Shown here: one piece after another, positions 1 through 9,662 of the stretch
Layout of the letters: the number at the start of each line of letters is the position of its first letter
Numbering within the stretch: the stretch's first letter is position 1
Assembly (NCBI GenBank): GCA_963837755.1
Contig: CAWIOP010000001.1
Span: 992,001-1,056,000 of the forward strand
From: JADGHX01 sp963837755
GTDB taxonomy: Bacteria > Pseudomonadota > Gammaproteobacteria > Steroidobacterales > Steroidobacteraceae
Direction of reading: 5' to 3'
Length of the DNA stretch: 64,000 bases
Translations under genes and position numbers: made by a program
Notes under the pieces: model-generated
Databases searched by the model: none
Told to the model about the DNA's origin: nothing
Seen by the model: the letters and a program-made list of their open reading frames with translations, nothing else

Positions 1-1256
1 CCTTGCCATCTGTCGACCACGTAGACGACGTCGCCCGGCGCCAGTATCTCCGCCGCCGTCTTCGGGGCCGGCGCGTCTTCCTTGCGTGCCCAGGAGAGCC
101 CGTCCCACGCGATCTGCGCAAAACCGCGGGACCGCACGAACACGCGCGCGGTCTTTTCCGTGCGACCGAGACGACGACGGCCGGAACCAGAAGGCCGACA
201 CTCGCGTATTCGTCGAGCAGCGCCTTCGAACTGCTCCGGCTCTCGTGCGCCCGGCGACGTCTGACGTGGCCAGCGGGGCCGCGCCAGCCGTGGCGGCGGT
301 CGTATTCGATGAGGCCGATGCGCACGGCGCGGATTGGCCGCGCGTCTGCAGGCGGCCGTCGATGGTGGTGTACACCTTGTAGCCGGCGGCCTCGGCGGCG
401 GGGCCGAAGCGGCTGCGCAGATCCAGGCGCGCCATCTCGGCGACGTAGGGCGCTTCGACGGCGTAGAGCGGCGCATGCGCGCGCGCACTCACGGCTTCCT
501 TCGTTCGCCGGCCTCGGCGGCCGCGTCGTCGATGAAAGCCGAGCTCGTGCATGCGGCGCAGCACGTAGCCGCGCCGCGCCTGCGCGAGCTCGGGATTGGT
601 GATCGGGTTGTAGCGCGACGGCGCCTGCGGCACGCCGGCGAGCGTTGCGGCCTCGGACACCGTCGAGCTCATCGAGCGGCTTGCCGAAGAAGGTCTCCGA
701 TGCGGCGGCCACGCCGTAGGCGCGCTGGCCGAAGATAGATGACGTTGAGATAGAGCCCGAGGATCTCCTGCTTGGTGAACTCGCGCTCCATGCGCCAGGT
801 GACGAAAAGTCTCCGCAGCTTGCGGCGCCACGGTCTTGTCCAGCGTGAGGAACATGTTGCGCGCGGCCTGCATGCGTGATGGTGCTGGCGCCCTGCGCCT
901 TGTCGCCGGACACGAGGTTCACCAGCACCGCGCGCAGGATGCCGCAGTAGTCGACGCCGCCGTGCTCGAAGAAGCGGTCGTCTTCCGCGGCGAGGAAGGC
1001 CTGCCGGACGAGGGGCGGAATTTGCTCGTAGCGCCACGGGAATGCGCCGCTGCTCGCCAATCTGCGCGATGAGCTCGCCGCTGCGCGTGAACACGCGCAG
1101 GGGCACCTGCATCTCCACATTGCGCATCGCCTCGACCGACGGCAGCGACGGTGCGACATAAACAAAACTGCACGCGAGCGCGTACGCGCCAAAAAGTGTG
1201 AGCACCATCACACTGACGATCCCGTAGCCAATGAACCGAATGTAATTCCGCTTCAC
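1..1256 (-). CDS. mrcA: Penicillin-binding protein 1A, 5' part, frameshifted, runs off left edge
   Basis: Bifunctional class A PBP that polymerises and cross-links peptidoglycan at the inner membrane. Visible parts, read on the minus strand: a single N-terminal membrane anchor after KRNYIRFIGYG, the stretch VEAMRNVEMQVPLRVFTRSG and GELIAQIGEQRRIPV typical of PBP1A, glycosyltransferase pieces such as TKQEILGLYLNVIYL, and at the left edge a piece of the inserted OB-like domain (IAWDGLSWARKEDAPAP). The frame breaks several times between about 670 and 1060 and again further left. The transpeptidase domain lies outside the window. I chose the GTG at 1256 because KRNYIRF aligns with the usual N-terminus; an ATG at 1301 is in frame but would overlap the riboswitch. 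The gene is divergent from pilM, the usual gammaproteobacterial arrangement. The frameshifts look like sequence errors. Confidence 0.85.
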
Positions 1257-1305
1257 AGATTGCTCATGTCGCTGCTTGCGCTCATTCCGGCCGCTATGCA
1301 TAGTA

Positions 1306-1396
1306 GCCTGCGTTTCAAGGGCAAACTCACCGAAAGGTGGGGACGCAAAGCCTCCGGTCTACGGGCACATGTGCCTACGACAGCGGGGTTGCCGGC
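1306..1396 (+). promoter_or_regulatory. Cyclic di-GMP-I (GEMM-I) riboswitch aptamer upstream of pilMNOPQ
   Basis: The RNA matches the GEMM-I class by eye. Stem P1 is GCCTGCG (1306-1312) with TGCCGGC (1390-1396), with one internal mismatch. AGGGCAAAC follows, then CTCACC-GAAA-GGTGGG (1326-1341) with the conserved GNRA tetraloop. Next come GGGACGCAAAGCC (1340-1352), CTCCGG, a terminal hairpin GGCACATGTGCC (1364-1375) and AGCGGGGTTGCCGG. The middle G of AGGG, the base that contacts the ligand in the Vibrio Vc2 aptamer, is a G here. That suggests c-di-GMP rather than the cGAMP-type variant. The first gene on the strand is pilM, 347 bases downstream, so c-di-GMP control of pilus assembly is the natural inference. 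I see no clear terminator directly behind the aptamer, so the expression platform is unknown. Confidence 0.9.
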
Positions 1397-1743
1397 GCGA
1401 ACGTTAGACGATCCATCTGCAGCCGGCCATGGCCTCGTGTCATGGCAAGGTCGCCTGGCGAAGAATCGTGTTCCGCTGACTCCCATCGCGCGGCGCTCGC
1501 CTCGCGATTCCCGACGAGGCTTCACGTCTCGCGGCTTGCCTTAAGTTGCACACTTGCGTCCATCGTTGGCGGCAAGGCAGTAGATATCGTGAGAGCACCG
1601 ACAGTTCCGGCCGTGCACGCCGCTAAAGCGGCGATTCCGTGAGCGTTCTCACGTTCAATTTAACTTTGCGCTGATATATAGTGGCCTCCGTATTCATGCA
1701 GGGCGGGCGCTTTCGGGCGTACTTATTGAAAAGGAAATAAAAA
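1397..1743 (+). other. Long pilM leader without a gene; weak hairpins and a possible second promoter
   Basis: No protein-coding gene is convincing here. Two small hairpins sit at 1620-1633 (GCCGC-TAAA-GCGGC) and about 1638-1651 (GTGAG-CGTT-CTCAC), the second followed by an AT-rich stretch. An AT-rich TATATA at 1675-1680 preceded by TTCAAT at 1654-1659 could be a proximal pilM promoter, though the 15-base spacing is short. If it is real, the riboswitch would control only part of pilM transcription. The start of pilM is preceded by AAAAGGAAATAAAAA, which supplies a ribosome binding site. Confidence 0.35.
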
Positions 1744-2812
1744 ATGTTCCTGCTCAAGCGCAAGTACCGCGCCCTTCTGGGTCTCGACATAACGACCTCG
1801 TCGGTGAAGCTGATCGAGCTGGTCGATGGCTGGCGGGCAGTATCGCGTCGAGGCCTATGCCGCCGAGCCGACCCCGCAGAACGCCATCAACGAGAAGGCC
1901 GATCGTCGATGCCGAGGCCGTCGGCGAGGCGATTCGCCGCGCGGTGAAGCGCGCCGGCGCCAAGAGCGGCGAAGTGGCCGTGGCCATCAGCGGCGATGCC
2001 GCGATCACCAAGGTCATCCAGATGCCGCGCTCGCTGCGCTCGGGCGACCTCGAAGGCGCAGGTCGAGATGCAGGCCGACCAGTACATCCCCTTTCCGATG
2101 GACGAAGTCAGCTACGACTTCGAAGTGCTCGGCCCGTCCGAAAAAGATCCCGAAACGAACGACGTGCTGCTCGTCGCGACGCGCACCGAGAACGTCGAGC
2201 AGCGCCAGGCCGCGGTGAAAGCCGCAGGCCTCACCGCCAAGATCGTCGACGTCGAAGCGTTCGCGCTCGAGAACGCCTGCAAACTGATGACGCACCAGAT
2301 GCCCGACGGCGGTATCGACCGCACGATCGCGGTGGTGGACTTCGGCGCCAGCAGCACCACGTTCAGCGTGCTGCGCAATCTGAAAGTGGTCTACACGCGC
2401 GACTTCGCCTTCGGCGGGCAGCAGCTCACCGAGGAAATCATGCGCACGTACGGCCTCTCGATGGAGGAAGCCGGGCCGCGCCAAGAAAGAAGGCGGCCTG
2501 CCGGGCAACTACCAGTCGGAAGTGCTCGACCCGTTCATCGACGACATGACCCAGCAGGTGAGCCGCTCGCTGCAGTTCTACCTCGCCTCGGGCTCGGGCC
2601 GCGAACAGCCTGAGAAGATCCTGGTGTGCGGCGGCTGCGCCAACATCCCGGGCGTCGCCGAGGTCATCTCCAGCCGCGTGGGTATCTCCGCCGAGAAGGG
2701 CGACCCGCTCGGGCAGATGAAACTCTCTTCGCGCGCCAAGGCGCAGGCCGTGCAGCGCGATGCCACGGCTCTCCTGACCGCGTGCGGCCTCGCCCTGCGG
2801 AGCTTCGACTGA
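1744..2812 (+). CDS. pilM: Type IV pilus assembly protein PilM (frameshifted by sequence errors)
   Basis: Actin-like cytoplasmic ATPase-fold protein that binds the N-terminus of PilN and links the pilus motor to the alignment complex. It opens with FLLKRKYRALLGLDITTSSV, the usual PilM start, and carries the nucleotide-binding segments AVVDFGASSTTFSVL and ILVCGGCANIPGVAE. The C-terminus SLRSGD..ALLTACGLALRSF is also typical. Removing single extra bases near 1831, 1901, 2055 and 2475 restores one frame of about 355 residues, the normal family size. It is first gene of pilMNOPQ, one base before pilN. The frameshifts fall at random within conserved segments and are best read as base-calling errors. 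Confidence 0.9.
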
Positions 2813-2813
2813 C

Positions 2814-3432
2814 ATGCCTCGCATAAACCTACTTCCCTGGCGCGAAGAGGAACGCAAGGAGCGCAAGCTCGAGTTCCTCGTGGCGCTCGGTCGGCGCCGC
2901 GGTCGCATCGCCTGCCGTCGCCGCGTTCGGCGGCTTACCTCATGATGGACTCGATGATCGATGCGCCAGGAGCCAGCGCAACGAGCGGCTGCGCGCGGAG
3001 ATCCGGAAGCTCGACAAGCAGATCGAGGAGATCAACAACCTCGAGAGCCGCCAAGCAGCGGTTCATCGCGCGCATGGAGATCATCGAGAAGCTGCAGCGC
3101 TCGCGCCCGGAGATCGTGCACGTGTTCGATGAGATCGTGCGCACAGCTTCCCGAGGGCGTGTACCTCACCGGCATCAAGCAGACCGGCAAGCGCGCTGAA
3201 GTTCGACGGCGTCGCGCAGTCGAGCACGCGCGTGTCCGCCTTCATGCGCAACATCGACGGCTCGCAGTGGCTGCGTAATCCCGAGCTCGAAGTGGTGCGA
3301 GACCAAGACAGGGCAGTCGGTCCGGCTCGAGCTTCACGCTGTACGCCGCAGCAGGTGAGCACCGCGGCGCCGAAGACGACAACGGCGGCGCCGCAAGCAA
3401 GCGCGCCAGCGCCGGAGGCGAGCGCGCAATGA
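2814..3432 (+). CDS. pilN: Type IV pilus inner-membrane protein PilN (frameshifted)
   Basis: PilN forms a heterodimer with PilO in the inner-membrane alignment complex. The cytoplasmic peptide MPRINLLPWREEERKERK contains the INLLPWR motif that docks on PilM. A transmembrane helix (roughly VALGG..AAFGGYLMM), a coiled-coil stretch (NERLRAEIRKLDKQIEEINN) and a ferredoxin-like periplasmic domain (PEGVYLTGIKQTG) follow. Extra single bases are apparent near 2891, 2935, 2967, 2974, 3051 and 3144, and again near 3200 and 3300. The tail is rich in Ala, Pro and Thr. The stop overlaps the pilO start by four bases (ATGA), indicating translational coupling. Confidence 0.88.
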
Positions 3433-4087
3433 ATCTCTCGACGAACTGCGGTCACTCGACCCGCAGCGATCCGGGCCGCTGGCCGCTGCCGGTGCGCGTC
3501 GGCGCCGTGGCGGTCTGGCTTCGTCGTGCTCGCGGTCGTCCTCGTCTATTTCCTCGTCTGGAATCGAGCAAGCAGCCCGATCTGCGAGCGCAGCGCAGGC
3601 CGAGGAGCTGCAGCTGCGCGACAGAGTTCAAGACCAAGCATGCCAAGGCCGTGAACCTCGAGGTCTACAAGCAGCAGCTGAAGGACATCGAGCGCTCGTT
3701 CGGCGCGTTGCTGCGGCAGCTGCCCGGCAAGACCGAGGTGCCGAACCTGCTGGTGGACATCTCGCAGACCGGCCTGGCCGCGGGCCTCGAGGAGAAGCTG
3801 TTCCAGCCGGCGGCCGAGCAGAAGAAGGACTTCTACGCGGAGCTGCCGATCAAGATCCGCCTGACGGGCAGCTATCACCAGTTCGGCGAGTTCGTCAGCG
3901 GCATCGCGGCGCTGCCGCGCATCGTCACGCTGCACGACATCGACATCAAAGTCCGGACAGCAAGGACGCCGTACGACGAGCTGACGCTCGACCTGACGGC
4001 CAAGACTTATCGCTACCTCGACGAAGAGGAGATCGCCGCGGCCGAAGCCGAGAAGACGCAAGCGTCGCGCGCAGGCCGCCGGGCTGA
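3429..4087 (+). CDS. pilO: Type IV pilus inner-membrane protein PilO (frameshifted)
   Basis: Partner of PilN in the alignment complex. The long central stretch from about 3620 to 4030 reads cleanly: a coiled coil (LEVYKQQLKDIERSFGALLR), then the periplasmic ferredoxin-like core with GAALRQLPGKTEVPNLL-type residues, DISQTGLAAGL, YAELPIKIRLTGSYHQFGEF and the end TYRYLDEEEIAAAEAEK. These are family hallmarks. The N-terminal membrane segment (AVAVWL..FLVWN) is broken by frame changes before 3600. The open frame runs past the gene into pilP, so the stop is uncertain; I place it at the TGA at 4085-4087, just before the pilP start. Confidence 0.82.
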
Positions 4088-4108
4088 TCGTCGGCGACAG
4101 ATTACGGG

Positions 4109-4686
4109 GTGGTCTCGAACTATGCAAAGCGAACCGTCATCGCCTGGTTCGTCTGCGCCGCGCTCGGCTGTGCGCTGCTCACGGCGTCTCACGGCCTGCT
4201 CGAGCGCGGACGACGAGCTCGAGCGCTTCATCGACGACACGAAGAAGGAGCCGGGCGGCCGCGTCGAGCCGCTGCCGGAGGTCAAGCCGTACGAGACGTT
4301 CGTGTACGCGGCCAGCGAGCCTGCGCTCGCCGTTCCTGCCGGGCGGCCCCGGTCGGCGCCGGCGGCGCGGCGGCGCTGCGCCCGGACTCGCAAGCGCAAT
4401 CGCGAGTTCCTCGAGCAGTTCTCGCTCGACACATTGAAGATGGTCGGCACGCTGCGCCTTGGCGGCACGCACCTACGGCTTGGTGCAGACCAAGGACGGC
4501 CTCGTGCATCGCGTGGTCGCCGGCAATTACCTCGGCCAGGCCGACGGCAAGATCACCGAGATCACGCCCTTCGAAGATCAGTGTCTGATTGAAATCGTTC
4601 CGGACGGACTCGGCGGCTACATGGAGCGCCCCGCCGCGCTCGGCTCTGAACGAATAGAGGTCCACGCCAGGGAGTCTCGCGAATGA
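4109..4686 (+). CDS. pilP: Type IV pilus lipoprotein PilP (frameshifted)
   Basis: Periplasmic lipoprotein that connects PilN/PilO to the PilQ secretin. The signal sequence IAWFVCAALGCALLTA leads to a lipobox L-T-A-C at 4188-4199, reached after dropping one extra base near 4187. The mature part begins SSADDELERFIDDTKKEPGG and contains EPLPEVKPYETFVYAA, the classic PilP N-terminal motif. Its C-terminal beta domain reads YGLVQTKDGLVHRVVAGNYL and GKITEITPFEDQCLIEIVPD. GTG at 4109 is the most upstream start that gives a complete signal peptide. The stop overlaps the pilQ ATG (ATGA). Confidence 0.87.
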
Positions 4687-6880
4687 CAACGCTCATCGCC
4701 CGATCAATCGGCTCCTCGAGCGCGTGCCGCTGGCTCGCCGCGTGCGTCGTGCTCGGCACTGCTCCAGCGAGCGCCGGCGCTGCGCCGCGGAGCACCCACC
4801 AAGCTCGCAGGCCATCGACGTGCAGACGCTGCCGGGACAGCAGCTGCAGCTCACCATGCGCCTGTCGGCGCCGGCCGCCGAGCCGCTGTCGTTCACCATC
4901 GACAACCCGGCGCGCATCTCGCTTCGACCTGCCGAACACCGCGCTCGCGCTGCCCTCGCGGCGCATCGACGTGCACGCCGCGCGGCCTCGACACCATCCT
5001 CGCCGCCGAAGCCGAAGGACCGCACGCGCCTCGTGCTGAACCTCGACCGGCTCGTGCCCGTACGACGACGCGGGTCGACGGCAACAACATCATCGTGATG
5101 CTCGGCGCGCCGAATCCGCAGGCGGCCGCGGGCGGCCGCGTCGCGCGCGCGGCCACGCCGGGCGCCGTCGGCAACAGCTGCGGCGGCGCCCGCGCGGCCA
5201 TTCGCTGGCATCGACTTCCGCCGCGGCGCCGACGGCGCCGGCCGCGTCGATCGTGAAGCTCACCGATCCGCGCACGCCGATCAACCTGCGCCAGCTCGGC
5301 AACCAGATCGTCGTGGACTTCGCCGGCGCCGAGCTGCCGAAGCAACCTCATGCGCCGCTACGACGCGACGGACTTCGGCACGCCCGTGTCAGCGTTCGAC
5401 GTCGTGCGCGCCGGCAACGGCGCGCGCATCGCTCATCACCGCCGACGGGCGACTACGAGCAGCTCGCCTACCAGTCCGACGACCAGTACGTGGTCGAAGT
5501 GCAGCCGGCGCCGCAAGGCCGTCGCGCAGGCCGAAGACAAGCCGCGTGTACACCGGCGAGCGCCTCACGCTCAACTTCCAGGACATCGAGACCCGCGCGG
5601 TGCTGCAGCTGCTGGCGGACGCCAGCGGCCAGAACATCGTGGTGAGCGACTCCGTGCAGGGCAACGTCACGCTGCGCCTGCAGAACGTGCCCTGGGACCA
5701 GGCGCTCGACATCGTGCTGCGCACCAAGGGCCTCGACAAGCGCCAGCAAGGACAACGTCATCATCGTCGCGCCGTCGGAGGAGCTGGCCGCCCGCGAGAA
5801 GGCGGAGCTGGCCGCGCGCAAGGACGTCGCAGGAGCTCGCGCCGCTGCGCTCCGAGTATCCTGCAGGTGAACTACGCCAAGGCCGCGGACATGGCGGCGC
5901 TGATCAAGTCGCAGGGCGGCTCGCTGCTCTCCGCCAGCGCGGCACGCGTCGCCGTCGACGAGCGCACCAACACGCTGCTGCTGCAGGACACCGCCGACCG
6001 GCTCGCCGACATCCGCCGCCTGGTGGCGACGCTCGACATCCCGATCCGCCAGGTGCTGATCGAAGCGCGCATCGTGATCGTGAACGATGACTTCACGCGC
6101 GAGCTCGGCGTGCGCGCCGGCTTCACGGACATCAGGTCGAACGGCAGCGACGGCGCTCGTCATCACGGGCGGCAGCGCCAGCCGGCGTGGACACCAGCCT
6201 GGCTCGGCCCTCGACAACCTGCAGAGCAACGGCACCGTCGTGCCCGGTGGCCGTGCCCACCGGCGCCGCCGCGCGCCGACCGCTACAACGTGAACCTGCC
6301 GGTCGCGAACCCGGCCGGCACGCCTCGCGTTCGTGCGTGCTCGGCTCGGACTACATCGTGGACCTCGAGCTGTCCGCCGCGCAGGCGGAAGGCCGCGGCG
6401 AGATCAACTCCTCGCCGCGCGTCATCACGGCGAACCAGAAGGAAGCGAGCATCGAGCAGGGCGTGGAAATTCCCTACCAGCAGTCGGCCTCCAGCGGCGC
6501 CACGACCATCCAGTTCAAGAAGGCGGTGCTCGTCGCTGAAGGTCACGCCGCAGATCACGCCGGACAACCGCATCATTCTCGATCTCAACGTCAAGAAGGA
6601 CAGCGTCGGCCAGGTGGTCGTCGGCTCGGCGGCGTCAGCGTGCCCTCGATCGACACGCGCGAGATCACCACGCAGGTGCTCGTGAACGACGGCCAGACCG
6701 TGGTGCTCGGCGGCATCCTCGAGACGGAGCGAGCGCGAGAACGAGACGAAGGTGCCCTACCTGGGCGACATGCCGGTGCTCGGGCACCTGTTCAAGACGA
6801 CACGCCGGACGAACAACAAGGATGAGCTGCTGATCTTCGTCACGCCGAAGATTCTGCGCGAAGGGGTCAACGTCTACTGA
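4683..6880 (+). CDS. pilQ: Type IV pilus secretin PilQ (frameshifted)
   Basis: Outer-membrane secretin through which the pilus emerges. It starts with a Sec signal peptide (SACRWLAACVVLGTAPASA). AMIN-type domains follow (TLPGQQLQLTMRLSAPAAEP; LTDPRTPINLRQLGNQIVVD), then the STN segment YTGERLTLNFQDIETRAVLQ and N-domains with ERTNTLLLQDTADRLADIRR. The secretin core contains EARIVIVNDDFTRELGVRAG, SSPRVITANQKEASIEQG and VTPQITPDNRIILDLNVKKD. The end LGGILETE and LLIFVTPKILREGVNVY is the secretin signature. Length (about 730 codons) is normal. Many single-base frame changes occur, most looking like insertions, for example near 5755 and 5868. It is the last gene of the pil operon. Confidence 0.9.
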
Positions 6881-6931
6881 TCGGGCGGGGAAATACGCCG
6901 GTCACCAGGGCAGTTATTTAACGGGCAGGTT

Positions 6932-8940
6932 ATGCGCAAATTCTTTTCCAGAGCATTCGTGATCGCAGGCATGCTGGCCATGGCCGCGTGCGGCGGCGGC
7001 GACGAAGGCAGCAAGTTCGAAACGCCGGGCCAGAACGGCAGCCCTGCCGGCAGCGGCGGCGGCAGCACGGCCACGGTGGTCACCGCTACCACCAGCGCGG
7101 TGTCCATCCCTTCCGATGGCTCGGCCACGGCAGAGATCACCGCACTCGTGCGTGACGCCACCAACAACCTGCTTCCCGGTGTCGCCGTCACATTCACGGC
7201 AAGCTCGGGCGGCATTGCTATAACTCAGGGCACCACGGATGCGACGGGTGCCGCGAAAGCAACGCTGTCCACGGCGGGTGACTCCAGCCTGCGCACGATC
7301 ACGGTAACAGTCACTTCGGGTTCGCTGCAGTCCACGGTGAACGTGCAGGTTGTGGCAGGCAGCACCAGCACTTCCGTTCAGATGGGAAGCCTCTCGGGCA
7401 CCACGTTCACGCCGAACACCATCGGCATCACGAGCACTTCGCTTTCCGCGGGCGGCAGCACCAGCCTTCAGGTGGCCCTGCAGAGTTCTGGTGGCACGCT
7501 GTATTCGCAAAGCACGGATGTTACTTTTGCCTCTCCCTGCGATTGCTCAGGGTCTGGCGACGGTGAGTTCGCCTGTTACGACGACGACGGGCATCGCGAA
7601 CGCAACGTACGTGGCTAAGGGCTGCAGTGGCGCAGACGTCATTACGGCTACCGCCACGGCCGGTTCCAGCGCCGTCTCGGCGACGGGCCAAGTCACGGTG
7701 GCCGCCGCGTCGATCGGCTCTATCGTATTCGAGTCCGCGTCGTTCTCGAATATCGCGCTCAAGGGCACCGGCAATGCGCAGCATCCGGAAAGCTCCACTG
7801 TCGTGTTCCGCGTGCTCGACCAGTCGAGCGGGCCGCGCGCTAACGCTACGGTGACCTTCGCGCTGAATACCTCCGTGGGCGGGCTCACGTTGAACCCGGC
7901 AAGCGCCGTTTCGGACGACCACCGGCCATGTGCAAACCGTGGTACAGGGCGGCACCGTCGCCACTACGGTGCGCGTCACCGCAACCGTGACCAGCACCAC
8001 TCCTGTGATCTCCACGCAGTCAAACCTGCTCACGGTGACGACCGGTATTCCGGACCAGGACAGCTTCTCGCTGGCGGTCACCTGCGCCAACGTCGAAGCG
8101 CTGAACCGCGACGGCGTAGTTGTCGGCGTGACGGCGCGACTGTCCGACCGCTTCAACAACCCCGTGCCGGCCGGCACCGCCGTGACCTTCACGACCGAGG
8201 GTGGAAGCATTCAGTCGCAGTGTTCTACCGGCACGCTGGCCGATGGCACTCCGTCGGGCACCTGTTCGGCGAACTGGACGAGCTCGAACCCCCGGCCCGC
8301 GAGCGCGGGCGGCGGTGACCGGGCGGGCCGCTCTACGGTGCTCGCCACGGCGATTGGTGAAGAATCGTTCAACGATACAAACGGCAACGGCTCGTTCGAC
8401 AACGGCGAGAGCTTCGCAGACATGGGCGAGCCGTATCTCGACGCCAACGAGAGCGCCACGTATCAGGCCGGCACCGAATTCATCTACGACTTCAACAACA
8501 ACTCGACCCGCGACAGCCCCGACGGCAAATTCAATGGCGTGCTCTGCCTTGACACCTCGGGACGTTGCGATGCCTCGGCCGCCACGGCGGGCATCAGCGC
8601 CTCGACGCTGATCATCATGTCGGGCAGCACCCCGTTCATCGGGGCGCCGGCCAGCCCGCTGCACGTACCGGCAGGAGCGAGCCAATCATTCAGCTTCTCC
8701 TTCGGAGACGTGAACAACAACCCGCTCGCCTCCGGCACGACGATCCTGGCCGAAATTGCGGGTACGGGCTTCACGCTCGGCAACCCCACTTCGTTCACGT
8801 ATCCGTGTTCCACCGAGCCACTGGATTACGCATTCACAGTGAATGCAGGCACTGGGGCTGCCTCGGGAACTCTGACGTTGACCGTCACTTCGCCGAGCGG
8901 CTTGAAGTCGATCTCTCAGTACTCCGTCGTGTCTCCGTGA
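6932..8940 (+). CDS. Ig-like-repeat surface lipoprotein, two frameshifts
   Basis: Predicted outer-membrane lipoprotein or adhesin-like protein. The signal peptide ends in a lipobox (LAMAAC, Cys about residue 21), followed by a Gly/Ser-rich spacer. Then come tandem bacterial Ig-like (Big_1, invasin-type) modules with ITALVRDATNNLLPGVAVTF, ANATVTFALNTSVGG and ARLSDRFNNPVPAGTAVTF. A calcium-loop-like segment DTNGNGSFDNGE and DFNNNSTRD lies about two thirds along. Frame changes occur near 7535 and near 7917 (an extra C); with them removed the protein is about 669 residues. It stands alone behind pilQ and ends at a strong terminator. Function is unproven; attachment or biofilm roles are inferred from architecture only. 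Confidence 0.78.
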
Positions 8941-8966
8941 TGCGATTAGGCCTGTAATGTCGATCC

Positions 8967-8996
8967 AGCGGCCGCCTTCGGGCGGCCGCTTTCGTT
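8967..8996 (+). terminator. Rho-independent terminator after the Ig-repeat gene
   Basis: A perfect 10-bp stem AGCGGCCGCC / GGCGGCCGCT is closed by a TTCG tetraloop (8977-8980) and followed by TTTCGTT. It separates the surface lipoprotein gene from aroK. Confidence 0.8.
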
Positions 8997-9015
8997 CCGG
9001 TATGCTCCGCACGCA

Positions 9016-9573
9016 ATGCTCGGCAAACGCAACATCTTCCTCATCGGCCCCATGGGCTCCGGCAAGAGCGCCGTGGGCAAATACCTGGCACGCCTGGTGC
9101 GCGCCCCGTTCATCGACAGTGACGCCGAGATAGAGCGCCGCACCGGCGTCGACATCCCCTACATCTTCGAAAAGGAAGGCGAAGCCGGCTTTCGCGAGCG
9201 GGAGCGGGAGACTCTGGAAGCGCTCACGGCCGACGGCCCCATGGTGCTCGCGACGGGCGGCGGCGCAGTGCTGCTGCCGCAAAACCGGGCCTATCTTTCG
9301 GAGCGCGGCTGCGTGGTCTACCTGAAGACATCGGTGGCGCAGCAGGTTCACCGCGTGAAGCATGCGCGCAACCGGCCGCTGCTCAACAACGTGGATCCAG
9401 GCGAGAAGCTCGAGCAGCTCATGCGCGAGCGCGCGCCGATCTATGAAGAGCTGGCGGATGTCACGGTGAGCACCGACGGGCGCAGGGTGCGCAGTGTGGC
9501 GGAAGACATCATGCGCGCGCTGGAAGAAGCCGCTCCGCCAGCGCCGTTGCCACAACCCCCCGCCGAGGGTTGA
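9016..9573 (+). CDS. aroK: Shikimate kinase
   Basis: Phosphorylates shikimate at the 3-hydroxyl with ATP, the fifth step of the shikimate pathway. The 185-residue protein has the Walker A loop GPMGSGKSAVGK near residue 11. It also has the substrate-binding Asp in FIDSDAEIERRTG, the Arg-rich FRERERETLEAL segment, GGGAV in LATGGGAVLLP and the lid Arg in HARNRPLL. A Pro/Ala-rich tail follows residue 170. It sits directly before aroB, as in many gammaproteobacteria, where the pair lies downstream of pilQ. Confidence 0.96.
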   Translation: MLGKRNIFLIGPMGSGKSAVGKYLARLVRAPFIDSDAEIERRTGVDIPYIFEKEGEAGFRERERETLEALTADGPMVLATGGGAVLLPQNRAYLSERGCVVYLKTSVAQQVHRVKHARNRPLLNNVDPGEKLEQLMRERAPIYEELADVTVSTDGRRVRSVAEDIMRALEEAAPPAPLPQPPAEG

Positions 9574-9662
9574 AGCCCCGGCACGGCGCCGGCCCGCACG
9601 CGGGGACGCACGTATATACTGCCCGCGCCGCGCACTCCCATGCGCGCGGCAACCCGACAGAC

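Noticed and set aside
334..738. Plus-strand open frames across the PBP1A gene
   Set aside because: They are Arg/Ala-rich shadows typical of high-G+C antisense frames; the minus strand reads PBP1A.
1..6880. Calling PBP1A and the pil genes pseudogenes
   Set aside because: All motifs and both ends survive and the indels are dense and mostly single inserted bases; sequence error is far more likely.
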